Assembly (NCBI GenBank): GCA_045530725.1
Contig: JAZSCT010000055.1
Coordinates: forward strand, 1 to 31,818
DNA from: SIG435 sp045530725
Lineage (GTDB): Bacteria > Bacillota > Clostridia > UMGS1810
Reading direction: 5' to 3'
Length of the DNA stretch: 31,818 nucleotides
In this document: piece after piece, positions 6,813-15,581 of the stretch
Numbering within the stretch: position 1 is the first letter of the stretch
Layout: each line of letters opens with the position of its first letter
Notes under the pieces: model-generated
Database searches by the model: none
What the model saw: the letters and a program-made list of their open reading frames with translations, nothing else
What the model was told of the DNA's origin: nothing
Program-made: the position numbers and the translations under genes

Positions 6813-7523
6813 TTATATTTTAAATCTCTCCAATATATAATTGTGTGCTTTTTCTTCATAAGAAGAATCAATTTCCGAAAGAGGTGTCATTACACCTTCT
6901 TTTTTTAGTGCATTTTTTATTATATAATCTGTCAGGTGAGTATTTTTCGGGAGGATTGGTCCGTGAAGGTGAGTGCCAATGATATTATCTGTAATTACTC
7001 CTTCTCTCTGACCGATGTTGCTTCCGTATATTATTTCGCCAAGACATTGAACATCATCTTCATATATTGTTTTGTCACAATGGTTTTCAAATCCGACTAT
7101 AGTATGACTAAGCACATCAGATCTCAGGATTACGTTTCCTGTTTTTCTTTTTCTGTCATATACTGTTGTCATGTTTATCAGATCAAGTCCCTGATGAATT
7201 TCTCCCTCAACCTCAAAACTTTTTCCAATTACAGGGTATGATGAAGCAAATACAAGTATCAGCCCGCCATCATTTATATATTCTACAATTTTATCTTTTA
7301 TTTTAAAAAGATTATCATTAACGGTGATTTTGTCCTTTTCGCATCCGCCTCCGATTAAGAGGATATCTGTGTTGTCAAAGTCTATTTCATCACATAAATT
7401 ACATTTTGTTGCACAGAAGGATATATCTCTTTTTTTACACCTTTCTTTAATAGCAAGTATATTTCCCTTATCTGCGGAAAGGTTCAGTATATCAGGATAT
7501 AAATGAGTTAGTTTTATTTCCAT
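6813..7523 (-). CDS. gatD: Lipid II isoglutaminyl synthase, glutaminase subunit GatD (nucleophile Cys absent)
   Basis: This 236-residue partner of MurT amidates the D-Glu of the peptidoglycan stem peptide. The fold is a CobB/CobQ-type class I glutamine amidotransferase. It aligns along its whole length with the family: LYPDILNLSADKGNI at the start, DILLIGGG near 53-60, TIVGFENH near 141-148, and GTHLHGPILPKN with the catalytic His187. At the nucleophile elbow, where GatD normally reads ICGGYQ, it reads FASSYP, so the catalytic Cys position is Ala93. Free Cys61 sits in GGGC, away from the elbow. Without the Cys, glutamine hydrolysis is not expected. ATG 7523 has AGGGGG at about 8 bases and lies 1 base after the murT stop, indicating translational coupling. 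Confidence 0.85.
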   Translation of the reverse strand: MEIKLTHLYPDILNLSADKGNILAIKERCKKRDISFCATKCNLCDEIDFDNTDILLIGGGCEKDKITVNDNLFKIKDKIVEYINDGGLILVFASSYPVIGKSFEVEGEIHQGLDLINMTTVYDRKRKTGNVILRSDVLSHTIVGFENHCDKTIYEDDVQCLGEIIYGSNIGQREGVITDNIIGTHLHGPILPKNTHLTDYIIKNALKKEGVMTPLSEIDSSYEEKAHNYILERFKI

Positions 7524-7524
7524 A

Positions 7525-8868
7525 TCATTTACCCCCTTTTTCGATTTTTTTAAGAATTTTCTGTGTATCAAACAGAATTGTATAGTTTACAAGTATATAT
7601 GCTGTTCTGTCAGAAAGAGACACGAATTCTTTTATAGATTTTTTGTTTACAGGCGAAACTCTATCTATACTGCATCCGCAATAATTCATACAAAGGGCAA
7701 GTTCATCCATTCTGTTGCCTCCTGCGTAAAGGGTATTTATATTTGATAAATTAAGTTTCTCAAAATCCACATCCCATATCCAGGATACATCAGTTCCATC
7801 TGATGGCATATCGTTTACTGCAATATATACATCTTTTTTGTCAGAGTCATTCATAAGTGTTTCCAGAGCCTGATTGAACCCTGCAGGGTTTTTTGCAAGG
7901 TTAAGTATTACTTTTTTGCCGTTAATAATGAAACTTTCCATTCTTCCGATTTGTGGTTTGTATGAAGAAAGGGTTGAATTTATCACTTCTGTTCCAAGAC
8001 CAAGACTTTCAAATGCAGAAAATGCTCCAAGAATATTGTATATATTGTAAAACCCTTTATACTGAACATCTATTGTCTGTTTGTTTTTTCTGTATGAAAT
8101 ATCAAATTTAAGTCCTTTTGACATATCCACGTTGTCTGCAAGATAATCAGGCGATTTTCTTAAAAAATCACAATCTGAACATTTATATATGCCCATCTGA
8201 GAATAGTAATGATCAGAATATATCAATTCTCCTTTACATTCCGGACAGTATTTGCCTTCTTTTACCTCATCATCTTTTTTATTGTTATGATAGTTAATTC
8301 CATAGTATGTTGCAGAATATTTCTTTCCGAAATACGAACTGATAGGATCGTCTGCGTTGAGTATCAGTTTTACACCGCTGATTTTACTAAATGCTTCGTC
8401 AAGAAGTCCTGCAGTCAGTTCTATTTCGCCATATCTGTCAAGTTGATCACGGAAGAGATTTGTTACAAGAACCGTATCTATCTTTATGTGATTTGCAATA
8501 TGTCTGAGGCTCGCTTCGTCACACTCAAGCACAGCATAGTCTGCTCTGAGTTTGCCTGAAATACTGGCATCTTTGATAAATGAACAGGCAATTCCCGGAA
8601 GCATATTTGCACCAACGTTATTGCAAACAACCTTTTTGCCTGAATTGGTAAGCATTGAATATATAAGATTTGTAGATGTGGTTTTTCCGTTTGTACCACA
8701 TACACAAATTATTTTGTCTCCGATTTGTTGTGACAATTCTCTTAAGATATCAGGATATATTTTCATCGCAAGACTTCCGGGGGCAGATGATCCTTTTTTG
8801 CCAAGAAGTTTACCGAGAAGTATTGCACTTTTCGCCGTAAGTATTGCTAAAGATTTCAACAAATTCAT
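7525..8868 (-). CDS. murT: Lipid II isoglutaminyl synthase subunit MurT
   Basis: This 447-residue Mur-ligase-like ATPase activates the alpha-carboxylate of D-Glu in lipid II and receives ammonia from GatD. The P-loop is CGTNGKTT (58-64). A zinc ribbon inserted in the middle domain uses Cys208, Cys211, Cys230 and Cys233, characteristic of MurT. The C-terminal DUF1727 domain includes NPAGFNQAL (327-335) and DGTDVSWIWDVDFE (357-370). I chose ATG 8868 because GAAAGG lies about 8 bases upstream; the longer open frame to 8952 has no such site. It is operonic with gatD and divergent from the M23 gene. MurT looks intact while GatD lacks its nucleophile. Confidence 0.92.
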   Translation of the reverse strand: MNLLKSLAILTAKSAILLGKLLGKKGSSAPGSLAMKIYPDILRELSQQIGDKIICVCGTNGKTTSTNLIYSMLTNSGKKVVCNNVGANMLPGIACSFIKDASISGKLRADYAVLECDEASLRHIANHIKIDTVLVTNLFRDQLDRYGEIELTAGLLDEAFSKISGVKLILNADDPISSYFGKKYSATYYGINYHNNKKDDEVKEGKYCPECKGELIYSDHYYSQMGIYKCSDCDFLRKSPDYLADNVDMSKGLKFDISYRKNKQTIDVQYKGFYNIYNILGAFSAFESLGLGTEVINSTLSSYKPQIGRMESFIINGKKVILNLAKNPAGFNQALETLMNDSDKKDVYIAVNDMPSDGTDVSWIWDVDFEKLNLSNINTLYAGGNRMDELALCMNYCGCSIDRVSPVNKKSIKEFVSLSDRTAYILVNYTILFDTQKILKKIEKGGK

Positions 8869-9004
8869 TATATTGTTCCTTTCATTAAACATTGTAAATT
8901 TATTATATCGCATATAAGTATATTTTGCAATGAACTTTTTACTATCTGGCATATATTTTTATATTTTTTCATATATATATCAAAAAGGAAAAAGGAGATA
9001 TACT

Positions 9005-9700
9005 ATGAGAAAAACATATAAACATACAAAAGGATATACCTCAAAAAAAGTGAATCGTCTAAAAAAATTTGTTGTACAAACTATAATTTCTTTTCTGATT
9101 ATTATTGCTGTATTTTTTACTTCTGATGAAATTGCTGGGTTTAAAGAATACATTTTTGAAAATATAAATAAAACATATACTGTATCTGATATTAAGAATT
9201 TAAAAGAAAAAACAATTGATTCTGCCGAGGAGATAAAAGAGGCAGTTGCGGTGTTTAGCGAACAAAAAGTCAAAAAACAGGAAAAAAAATCTAATGATAA
9301 CATAACCTTTCGCACGCCGTATGTGGGAGAAATCACTTCTGTATATGGAGAAAGAGTGCACCCCGTAGATAATTCGAAAACCTTTCATTCGGGAATAGAT
9401 ATAGCAGGAAATATAGGTGATACTATTATTTCTGCAGCGGCGGGTGTGGTGAAGAAAGTGGGATACGATGAGGTGAACGGACATTATCTGACGGTAGAAC
9501 ATAATGAAAAGTATTCCACAAGTTATGCTCATATGTCGAAAATATCTGTAATTGAAGGGGAGATAGTGGATGCAAATACCAAAATCGGAGAGGTAGGGAG
9601 CAGCGGAGTTTCTACAGGGGCACACCTTCATTTCTGTATTTTTGAAGATGGAAAAACTATCGATCCTGAAATATATGTAAAACTAAATCACAGACAATAA
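9005..9700 (+). CDS. Membrane-anchored M23 (LytM) peptidase-like protein, SpoIIQ candidate
   Basis: This 231-residue protein has one N-terminal transmembrane helix (about 22-39), a variable stretch with charged helix (about 60-95) and a C-terminal LytM domain (about 103-226). The zinc motifs are complete: HSGID (His128, Asp132), YAHMS (His176) and HLHF (His207, His209). ATG 9005 has AAGGAG 7 bases upstream. The layout fits clostridial SpoIIQ, which keeps an intact LytM site and binds SpoIIIAH across the forespore membranes. Generic cell-wall M23 endopeptidases share the layout, and SpoIIIAH is encoded 16 kb away in this window. The peptidase family is certain; the SpoIIQ role is inference. 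Confidence 0.88.
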   Translation: MRKTYKHTKGYTSKKVNRLKKFVVQTIISFLIIIAVFFTSDEIAGFKEYIFENINKTYTVSDIKNLKEKTIDSAEEIKEAVAVFSEQKVKKQEKKSNDNITFRTPYVGEITSVYGERVHPVDNSKTFHSGIDIAGNIGDTIISAAAGVVKKVGYDEVNGHYLTVEHNEKYSTSYAHMSKISVIEGEIVDANTKIGEVGSSGVSTGAHLHFCIFEDGKTIDPEIYVKLNHRQ

Positions 9701-9726
9701 AAAGACGGCTTGATGCCGTCTTTTTT
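9700..9726. terminator. Bidirectional terminator between M23 gene and MATE gene
   Basis: AAAAGACGGC and its complement around TTGAT are followed by six T's. On the minus strand the flanking A-run also becomes a T-run. It serves both convergent genes; the MATE stop codon lies inside the tail. Confidence 0.9.
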
Positions 9727-11102
9727 CAATTTGTTTCTGAGAATATTTTTTTCTTCTTTTTATATACAAAAAACAATGCAATTGACTGAAAAATAAAGGT
9801 CGCCAACCATGAAATGGGATAGGAGATGTAAAGTGATTCAGGAGTGTGGTACTGTGGAATCTGAAATATTGTGAAAATCCACATTATTCTTATTCCGCAC
9901 ACACCAAGAACAGACATAAGCATCGGTGCTACAGATACACCCATACCTCTTAAAGTACCTGTTGCTATTTCCATCATTCCGCACAGGAAATATGGAACTA
10001 CAAGGTATGTTATTCTGATTGCCCCTTGATTTATTGCATCGTGAGAATCGGTTATATAGAGACTAAGAATTTGTCTCGAATAATGATCTGTCAGAAATCC
10101 TGTTATAAGTCCCGTAATTATCGCAAGAACAATTGATATACCTACGATTTTTTTGATTCTTGAAATTTTTCCTGCACCAAAGTTCTGACCGGCATAATTC
10201 ATTGCTGTATGATAAAATCCGTTAAGTGTAATGTAAACAAATCCTTCTATACTTGCCGCTGCTGCACTTCCTGCTACAAGGCCCGGAATATATGAAAGGG
10301 AGTTGATGGAGGACTGAATGATTACATTGGATACGGAAAAGAGACATCCCTGAATTCCAGCAGGTATTCCAACCACAAGTATCTTTTTTAGGGCAAAGGA
10401 ATGTATTTTCATTTTTTTAAGTTCGAGTTTGCAATCGTCGTCTCTTTTTGCAAGTTCAGTTACTACGAGAATGGCTGACAATGCCTGAGAAATGATAGTA
10501 GCAAGAGCAACACCTGCCACGTCCATATGAAACAAAGTAACAAATAGGATATTGAGGACTACATTCAACAAACCAGATATTATAAGGAAAATAAGCGGTT
10601 TTTTTGTTTCGCCCATAGCTCTTAAAATGGCGGCTCCGAAGTTATATACAAGACTGAATACCATTCCTGAGAAATATATTTTCATATACAAGGCAGAAAG
10701 GCCGATAATTTCTTTGGGAGTTGACATCATTTCCAGCATTTTTGAAGAGAAAAGCACACCAATAATACTTAAAAATATGCCGCTGATTATCGCAAGGGGA
10801 ATAGATGTATGTATGCTTCTGTGTATTCTGTCTTTGTCCTGACTTCCGATTGCCTGAGCAACTGCTACACCGCATCCTACAGAACAACCTATGAATAGGT
10901 TGAGCATAAGGTTTGTAAGTGAACTTGTAGCACCAACTGCTGCTACGGCGTTACTACCGCTTGAGCCGAACCTTCCAACGATGATAAGATCGGCTGCGTT
11001 GAACAATAATTGTAATATGCCTGTAAGAATGATAGGTATGGTGTATAGAATCATCTGTTTGAGCAATGGACCGTTGCACATATCTTTGTTTACCTTTGCC
11101 AT
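9726..11102 (-). CDS. MATE family multidrug/Na+ efflux transporter
   Basis: This 458-residue integral membrane protein has about 12 predicted helices in two similar halves. The start MCNGPLLKQMILYTIPIILT, then LLFNAADLIIVGRF, is typical of the MATE branch near MepA/DinF. The second half begins near KKILVVGIPAGIQG. The family exports cationic drugs or metabolites using Na+ or H+; the substrate cannot be told here. ATG 11102 follows AGAGGG at about 6 bases. It stands alone, ending in the shared terminator. The length is normal and no damage is visible. Confidence 0.9.
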   Translation of the reverse strand: MAKVNKDMCNGPLLKQMILYTIPIILTGILQLLFNAADLIIVGRFGSSGSNAVAAVGATSSLTNLMLNLFIGCSVGCGVAVAQAIGSQDKDRIHRSIHTSIPLAIISGIFLSIIGVLFSSKMLEMMSTPKEIIGLSALYMKIYFSGMVFSLVYNFGAAILRAMGETKKPLIFLIISGLLNVVLNILFVTLFHMDVAGVALATIISQALSAILVVTELAKRDDDCKLELKKMKIHSFALKKILVVGIPAGIQGCLFSVSNVIIQSSINSLSYIPGLVAGSAAAASIEGFVYITLNGFYHTAMNYAGQNFGAGKISRIKKIVGISIVLAIITGLITGFLTDHYSRQILSLYITDSHDAINQGAIRITYLVVPYFLCGMMEIATGTLRGMGVSVAPMLMSVLGVCGIRIMWIFTIFQIPQYHTPESLYISYPISWLATFIFQSIALFFVYKKKKKIFSETN

Positions 11103-11202
11103 TTTTATCCCTCTTTTCTAAAACTAATTATATTCTACACCTATTTTTGAAAAATGCAATAGTTATGTTATATAATATTTTGTATTTTAATATATAATTT
11201 GC

Positions 11203-11231
11203 TTGATAATTTGCACAATATGTAGTATAAT
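11203..11231 (+). promoter_or_regulatory. SigA-type promoter of the 11285 gene
   Basis: TTGATA (11203-11208) and a perfect TATAAT (11226-11231) are separated by 17 bases, 54 bases before the start codon. Confidence 0.75.
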
Positions 11232-11284
11232 TATTCTGTCTATATAATGATGATGGATAGTTGTTCTTACAGGGGGGATTACTT

Positions 11285-12025
11285 ATGATTAAATTTAGAA
11301 AAAAACATGATGTTCCGATGCACGACCTTACAGATAAGGATTTTTATCAACAGGCGTGCGAATACTTTTATTATCATGCTGAGCAAAGAACCACAATGAT
11401 AAATTATTTCATTGCTGTTTTTGGTGCAGGGGTTGCCCTTTATGGCAATGTGATAGGTAAAAACACTTTTGCTGCTGGGTTGATTTCTGTTTTTTTGCTT
11501 GCAATTTCTCTTTTGTTTTGTTCTATGGATCTGAGAAACAAATTTGATGTTAAGCACAGTCAGAGTGTGATTTGTCAGATAGAACACGATTATGGAATGG
11601 ATTTACTTAAAATTGAAGACGCTGAATATGTGTATGGTGTTTTCAGTAATGAAGATAATACATTTAAGTTTTATGGAAGAGAACACCGCAAGAAAGATTG
11701 CGGAAAAGAATACAACAAACTCAGAAAACTGTATTTGAAGATCAAAAGGCTTAAGAGATTTAAGGTATGTAAAACCTATATCGGCAAACTTGAATATAAA
11801 CTTGAGAACGATGTAAAACTGTATTTAAAAGATAACAACACAATATCTTATAAGGAATTTATGAACAGCCTGAAAGAAAGATCAATCCGTTCATTGTCCA
11901 AAAGTATAAAACTTATGTATATTCTTTGTATGATAGTAAGCGGATTGGGCATATTCTGGTCTGTATGGGAAGCAGGGTTATCGGTTGTAGTTCTTAGATG
12001 GGTTGCCGGCTTGGGAATTGGTTGA
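11285..12025 (+). CDS. Unrecognised membrane protein with 2-TM hairpin and long cytoplasmic domain
   Basis: This 246-residue protein is of unknown function. ATG 11285 follows AGGGGG at about 8 bases. Residues 1-35 are polar, followed by two transmembrane helices (about 40-58 and 61-79) in a hairpin. A conserved-looking SMDLRNKFDVKHSQ comes right after, then about 125 mostly charged residues with lysine-rich helices, and a hydrophobic C-terminus of one or two helices (about 210-245). The two-helix hairpin plus cytoplasmic domain recalls SLATT-type or RipA-like small membrane proteins, some of which are effectors, but no diagnostic motif confirms this. It is probably co-transcribed with the gene at 12069 (43-bp gap). 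Confidence 0.8.
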   Translation: MIKFRKKHDVPMHDLTDKDFYQQACEYFYYHAEQRTTMINYFIAVFGAGVALYGNVIGKNTFAAGLISVFLLAISLLFCSMDLRNKFDVKHSQSVICQIEHDYGMDLLKIEDAEYVYGVFSNEDNTFKFYGREHRKKDCGKEYNKLRKLYLKIKRLKRFKVCKTYIGKLEYKLENDVKLYLKDNNTISYKEFMNSLKERSIRSLSKSIKLMYILCMIVSGLGIFWSVWEAGLSVVVLRWVAGLGIG

Positions 12026-12068
12026 TTTAGAATAAGTTACAGTTCAGAAGATGACAGGAGAAATAGAT

Positions 12069-12758
12069 ATGGAACTTTTTGATAACGAAAAAGTTTATCT
12101 TATAAAGAAAAAGGTGTTTTATGTATTCGTTGCCATAATACTGTTCTTTACAATGATTTATCTTTCCGTAAATGGATTGAATTCATCGGATTTGATTTTG
12201 AAGATACGCATTATCGCCCTTGTTCTTTCAATAGTAACATTACTTATTATGTATCTTATTGTCCATGATATGTATCTTCATAATTATTTTATGTGGTCTG
12301 TAGGCTTTATGATTGCAACGGGATATCTGACTATGCTTATACTGGAAATATCAAACTTTTCAAGCAACAAGATGCCCGGATATATAATTATTATAATACT
12401 TGAACTTGCATTTGTAATTGTGTATTTGTGGATATCAAAAGTAAATTTCGGAAGATTTACTCACACAATGAACATTTTACTTTTGAGTACATATAGTCTG
12501 GTAATTTTATCAGTTGTATTTTCATCATATTATGTTGAAATTTATGATATTATATATAACTTTGACAGAACCAATGCTTTGACAAGGATTTTATCATATT
12601 GTAAGATATCTATGCGGTTTTATTTCGAGTTTCCGCCTGATGAATATCTTGATATATTTACTTTCTTTCAGTTTATTATAGGCAAAATATATGAAGCTGT
12701 ACTTATTGGCGGTGTTGCAAGTCTTGTTGTAAAGACTGTCGGCAGTTCTGATGATTAG
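12069..12758 (+). CDS. Unrecognised polytopic membrane protein with ion-channel-like C-terminus
   Basis: This 229-residue protein has about six hydrophobic helices. I chose ATG 12069 because AGGAG lies 8 bases before it; the in-frame ATG at 12051 lacks a site. The last segment, PPDEYLDIFTFFQFIIGKIY then EAVLIGGVASLVVK, resembles the part of bacterial two-pore-helix potassium channels that follows the selectivity filter (P...l...Q.iiG...evvliG..as). The filter itself (T-x-G-Y/F-G-D) is missing: the expected place reads KISMRFYFEF, and I find no frameshift restoring it. It could be a non-channel relative or a decayed channel. It is paired with the 11285 gene under one promoter. Confidence 0.75.
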   Translation: MELFDNEKVYLIKKKVFYVFVAIILFFTMIYLSVNGLNSSDLILKIRIIALVLSIVTLLIMYLIVHDMYLHNYFMWSVGFMIATGYLTMLILEISNFSSNKMPGYIIIIILELAFVIVYLWISKVNFGRFTHTMNILLLSTYSLVILSVVFSSYYVEIYDIIYNFDRTNALTRILSYCKISMRFYFEFPPDEYLDIFTFFQFIIGKIYEAVLIGGVASLVVKTVGSSDD

Positions 12759-12826
12759 TAGGATTTGCATATTTATCAGACAGAGCCCATTAAATAACAT
12801 AACTGAACTTAATAAAAAGGAGAAAA

Positions 12827-13048
12827 ATGCACATTTCGCCAAAGAAGTCTGCATCTATCCTTGATACATTTTCATGTGTGTTTCAGGCTGTTTTGCCTTA
12901 TGGGGAACAGATGCTTGTTGCAATTAGCGCTGTTTCCTCGTTAGGTGTGCATATCTCATCACTTGAGATTATACCAAAATTATTTTATCTGCATTTACTG
13001 TGTATAAGTTCACTTGCTTCAATCGGATTTACAAAGAAAGATAATTAA
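12827..13048 (+). pseudogene. NhaC-type Na+/H+ antiporter, C-terminal stub
   Basis: These 73 residues correspond to the end of NhaC-family antiporters (full length about 430-500): KKSASILDTFSCVFQAVLPY then GEQMLV, and SLEIIPKLFYLHLLCISSL. ATG 12827 has its own AGGAG site 5 bases upstream, so it may still be translated, but the transport core is absent. A large internal or 5' deletion is the simplest explanation. It lies 68 bp after the channel-like gene and 30 bp before the radical SAM gene. Confidence 0.55.
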
Positions 13049-13078
13049 TGATAATTTAACATATAAAGAGGTACAATT

Positions 13079-14914
13079 ATGAAAAATAAACTTAAAAAAA
13101 TACTTCCAAAGGTTACCAAGCCAACACGTTATATCGGAAACGAATACAATTCTGTACACAAAAATGAAGGGGAATACTCTGTGAGATTTGCGTTTTGTTT
13201 TCCTGATGTATATGAAGTGGGAATGAGTCATCTTGGAATGAAGATTCTTTACCACATGTTCAATGACAGAAATGACATATACTGCGAGAGAGTTTTTGCT
13301 CCCTGGGTGGATATGGAAGATGAAATGAGAAAAGAGAATATTCCTCTTTTTTCTCTGGAAACGCATACTCCGGTAAAGAATTTTGATATGGTGGGTTTTA
13401 CTCTTCAGTATGAAATGAGTTATTCAAATATTGTCAATATGCTTGATCTTGCAAAAATTCCTTTCAAGTCAAAGGACAGAGGAGAAAACGATCCATTTGT
13501 TGTATTCGGCGGACCATGTGCTTATAGTGCAGAAGCCATTGCTGATTTTGCCGATTTCTTTATCCTCGGTGAAGGTGAAGAAGTGAACAACGAAGTTATT
13601 GACGCATATATCAACTGGAAAGAAGAGGGGAAATCCAGGCTCGATTTTCTTAAATCTATTTCAAAGATACAGGGAATTTATGTGCCTTCTTTTTATGATA
13701 TCGAATATTTCCAAGATGGAAAGATAAAATCTATTACCAAAAACTGCCCCGAGGCACCTGACAAAGTAAAAAAGAGAATCATTCTTAATATGGACGATGC
13801 TTATTATCCTGATAGGTTTATTGTGCCTTTTCAGGAAATTGTCCACGACAGAATTATGCTTGAAGTATTCAGAGGTTGTATAAGAGGTTGTCGATTCTGT
13901 CAGGCAGGTATGATTTATCGGCCTGTAAGAGAAAAAACTGCTGATAAACTTCTTGCTCAGGCAAAAGCACTTATAGAAAATACCGGCTATGATGAAATAT
14001 CTTTGTCCTCCCTTTCTACATCTGACTACAGGGATCTTCCGTATTTTACAGAAGAACTTCTTAAGATCACAGAGGATAAAAAAATCAGTCTTTCTCTGCC
14101 TTCGCTCCGACTTGATTCATTCAGTATGGATCTTATGAAAAAGGTTCAGAAAGTAAGGAAATCAAGCCTGACATTTGCTCCTGAAGCAGGTACACAGAGG
14201 ATGAGAGATGTAATCAATAAGGGTATCACCGAAGAAAATCTTCTTTCCAGTACAAAGATGGCTTTTGAGGGTGGATATTCTTCAATCAAACTTTACTTTA
14301 TGATCGGTCTTCCTTACGAAACTATGGAGGACTGTATCGGAATAGCAGAACTTGCATCCAAGGTGTGTGATGTGTATTTCTCTGTTCCGAAAGAAGTGAG
14401 AAGCCCAGGGCTAAGAGTCTCTGTCAGCGCGTCGTCTTTTGTGCCGAAAGCCTTTACACCATTTCAATGGGAAGCACAGGATGATGTTGAGAATTTAAGG
14501 GAAAAACAATACAGAATCAAAGATAATATTACAAGAAAAGCCATATCCTTTTCTTATCACGAAAGCAGAGTAAGTTTCCTTGAAGGCGTGTTTGCAAGAG
14601 GAGACAGAAGGCTTTCGAATGTTATAATTGCTGCTCATAAAAATGGTGCAAGATTTGACAGTTGGGATGAACATTTCAAAGAAGAAGCGTGGGATAAGGC
14701 TTTTGACCAGTGTGGTCTTGACGGTAAGTGGTATGTAAGAAAAAGAGATTTCGATGAAATCCTTCCATGGGATATGATAGATGTGGGAGTAAGAAAGGAA
14801 TTTCTTATAGAAGAAGCCAAAAAAGCCCAAAGAGGAGAAGTAACTCCTAATTGCCGCGACAAGTGTTCAGGTTGCGGATGCGCAAATTTCGGAGGAGGTG
14901 TCTGCTTTGAATAA
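13079..14914 (+). CDS. B12-binding-type radical SAM protein (TIGR03960 family)
   Basis: This 611-residue radical SAM protein is of undefined function. The N-terminal part (about 1-200) has the B12-binding-like fold of this family, with FCFPDVYEVGMSHLG and the glycine-rich VFGGPCAYSAE and ILGEGEE. The radical SAM core follows with the iron-sulfur motif CIRGCRFC (Cys267, Cys271, Cys274) and FAPEAGTQRMR. A cysteine-rich tail, CRDKCSGCGCANFGG near 597-611, is usual in the family. ATG 13079 follows AGAGG at about 8 bases. Its 3' end overlaps the DUF2344 gene by 8 bases. These two are often neighbours or fused, frequently beside ribosome or RNase G genes, suggesting an RNA or translation link. Confidence 0.9.
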   Translation: MKNKLKKILPKVTKPTRYIGNEYNSVHKNEGEYSVRFAFCFPDVYEVGMSHLGMKILYHMFNDRNDIYCERVFAPWVDMEDEMRKENIPLFSLETHTPVKNFDMVGFTLQYEMSYSNIVNMLDLAKIPFKSKDRGENDPFVVFGGPCAYSAEAIADFADFFILGEGEEVNNEVIDAYINWKEEGKSRLDFLKSISKIQGIYVPSFYDIEYFQDGKIKSITKNCPEAPDKVKKRIILNMDDAYYPDRFIVPFQEIVHDRIMLEVFRGCIRGCRFCQAGMIYRPVREKTADKLLAQAKALIENTGYDEISLSSLSTSDYRDLPYFTEELLKITEDKKISLSLPSLRLDSFSMDLMKKVQKVRKSSLTFAPEAGTQRMRDVINKGITEENLLSSTKMAFEGGYSSIKLYFMIGLPYETMEDCIGIAELASKVCDVYFSVPKEVRSPGLRVSVSASSFVPKAFTPFQWEAQDDVENLREKQYRIKDNITRKAISFSYHESRVSFLEGVFARGDRRLSNVIIAAHKNGARFDSWDEHFKEEAWDKAFDQCGLDGKWYVRKRDFDEILPWDMIDVGVRKEFLIEEAKKAQRGEVTPNCRDKCSGCGCANFGGGVCFE

Positions 14915-15563
14915 ATACAGAATTAAATATATAAAAAGTGAAGAGGCAAGATACATTTCTCACCTTGATTTTGTCCGTACTATCGGCAGAACTTTCAAAA
15001 GGGCGGAAATTCCCGTTGATTATTCAAAAGGTTTCAATCCACATATTATACTTACTGTAGGTCTTCCTTGCTCTGTTGGGGTTTTAAGTGAATGTGAATA
15101 TCTCGATACTCAATTATATGAAGATATGGATTGTAACGAGATAATCGAAATGATGAACAGTCATATTCCGATGGGGTTGAAAGTAATCGGATGTCAGAAA
15201 CTTAAAGAGGGATATGTACCTCTTCATAAGATAGAATCTGCATTATACAAAGCAACTGTCGAGCATGAAGGAAGTATGGACATTGATGAGTTTATGAATT
15301 TTGATGAGATAATTGTTGACAAAAAGACCAAAAAAGGCGTAAATCCTACTGATATAAAACCAATGATATACGATATAGAGAAGATATCTGATGAAAATGG
15401 TGTTATGATGATAAAAATGCATCTTAGTGCAGGCGAAAAGAACCTTAAACCTGATACTGTATTTGATGCAATGGAAAAGTATTTTGATGGGTTTAAAGTG
15501 GAATTTTCAGATATAACAAGGGAAAAGATATTTTTTGGTAAGAATATAGAAATAATGAATTGA
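14907..15563 (+). CDS. DUF2344 (TIGR03936) family protein, radical SAM partner
   Basis: This 218-residue cytoplasmic protein shows the family signature at its start: NKYRIKYIKSEEARYISHLD, then RAEIPVDYSKGFNPH and GLPCSVGVLSECEY. I chose TTG 14907 because GGAGGAGG (14891-14898) ends 8 bases upstream and the family start is M-x-K/R-YRIKY. The alternative GTG at 14898 overlaps the ribosome binding site. The start lies inside the end of the upstream gene (8-base overlap), so the two are translationally coupled. The family is linked by context to the TIGR03960 radical SAM protein, and its biochemical role is not established. ligA follows 18 bp later. Confidence 0.88.
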   Translation: MNKYRIKYIKSEEARYISHLDFVRTIGRTFKRAEIPVDYSKGFNPHIILTVGLPCSVGVLSECEYLDTQLYEDMDCNEIIEMMNSHIPMGLKVIGCQKLKEGYVPLHKIESALYKATVEHEGSMDIDEFMNFDEIIVDKKTKKGVNPTDIKPMIYDIEKISDENGVMMIKMHLSAGEKNLKPDTVFDAMEKYFDGFKVEFSDITREKIFFGKNIEIMN

Positions 15564-15581
15564 TTTTGTTGTGAGGTAAAT

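Noticed and set aside
8869..9004. Longer N-termini for murT (to 8952) and the M23 gene (from 8930)
   Set aside because: Both extensions lack ribosome binding sites and overlap each other in the divergent promoter region. The inner starts have good sites.
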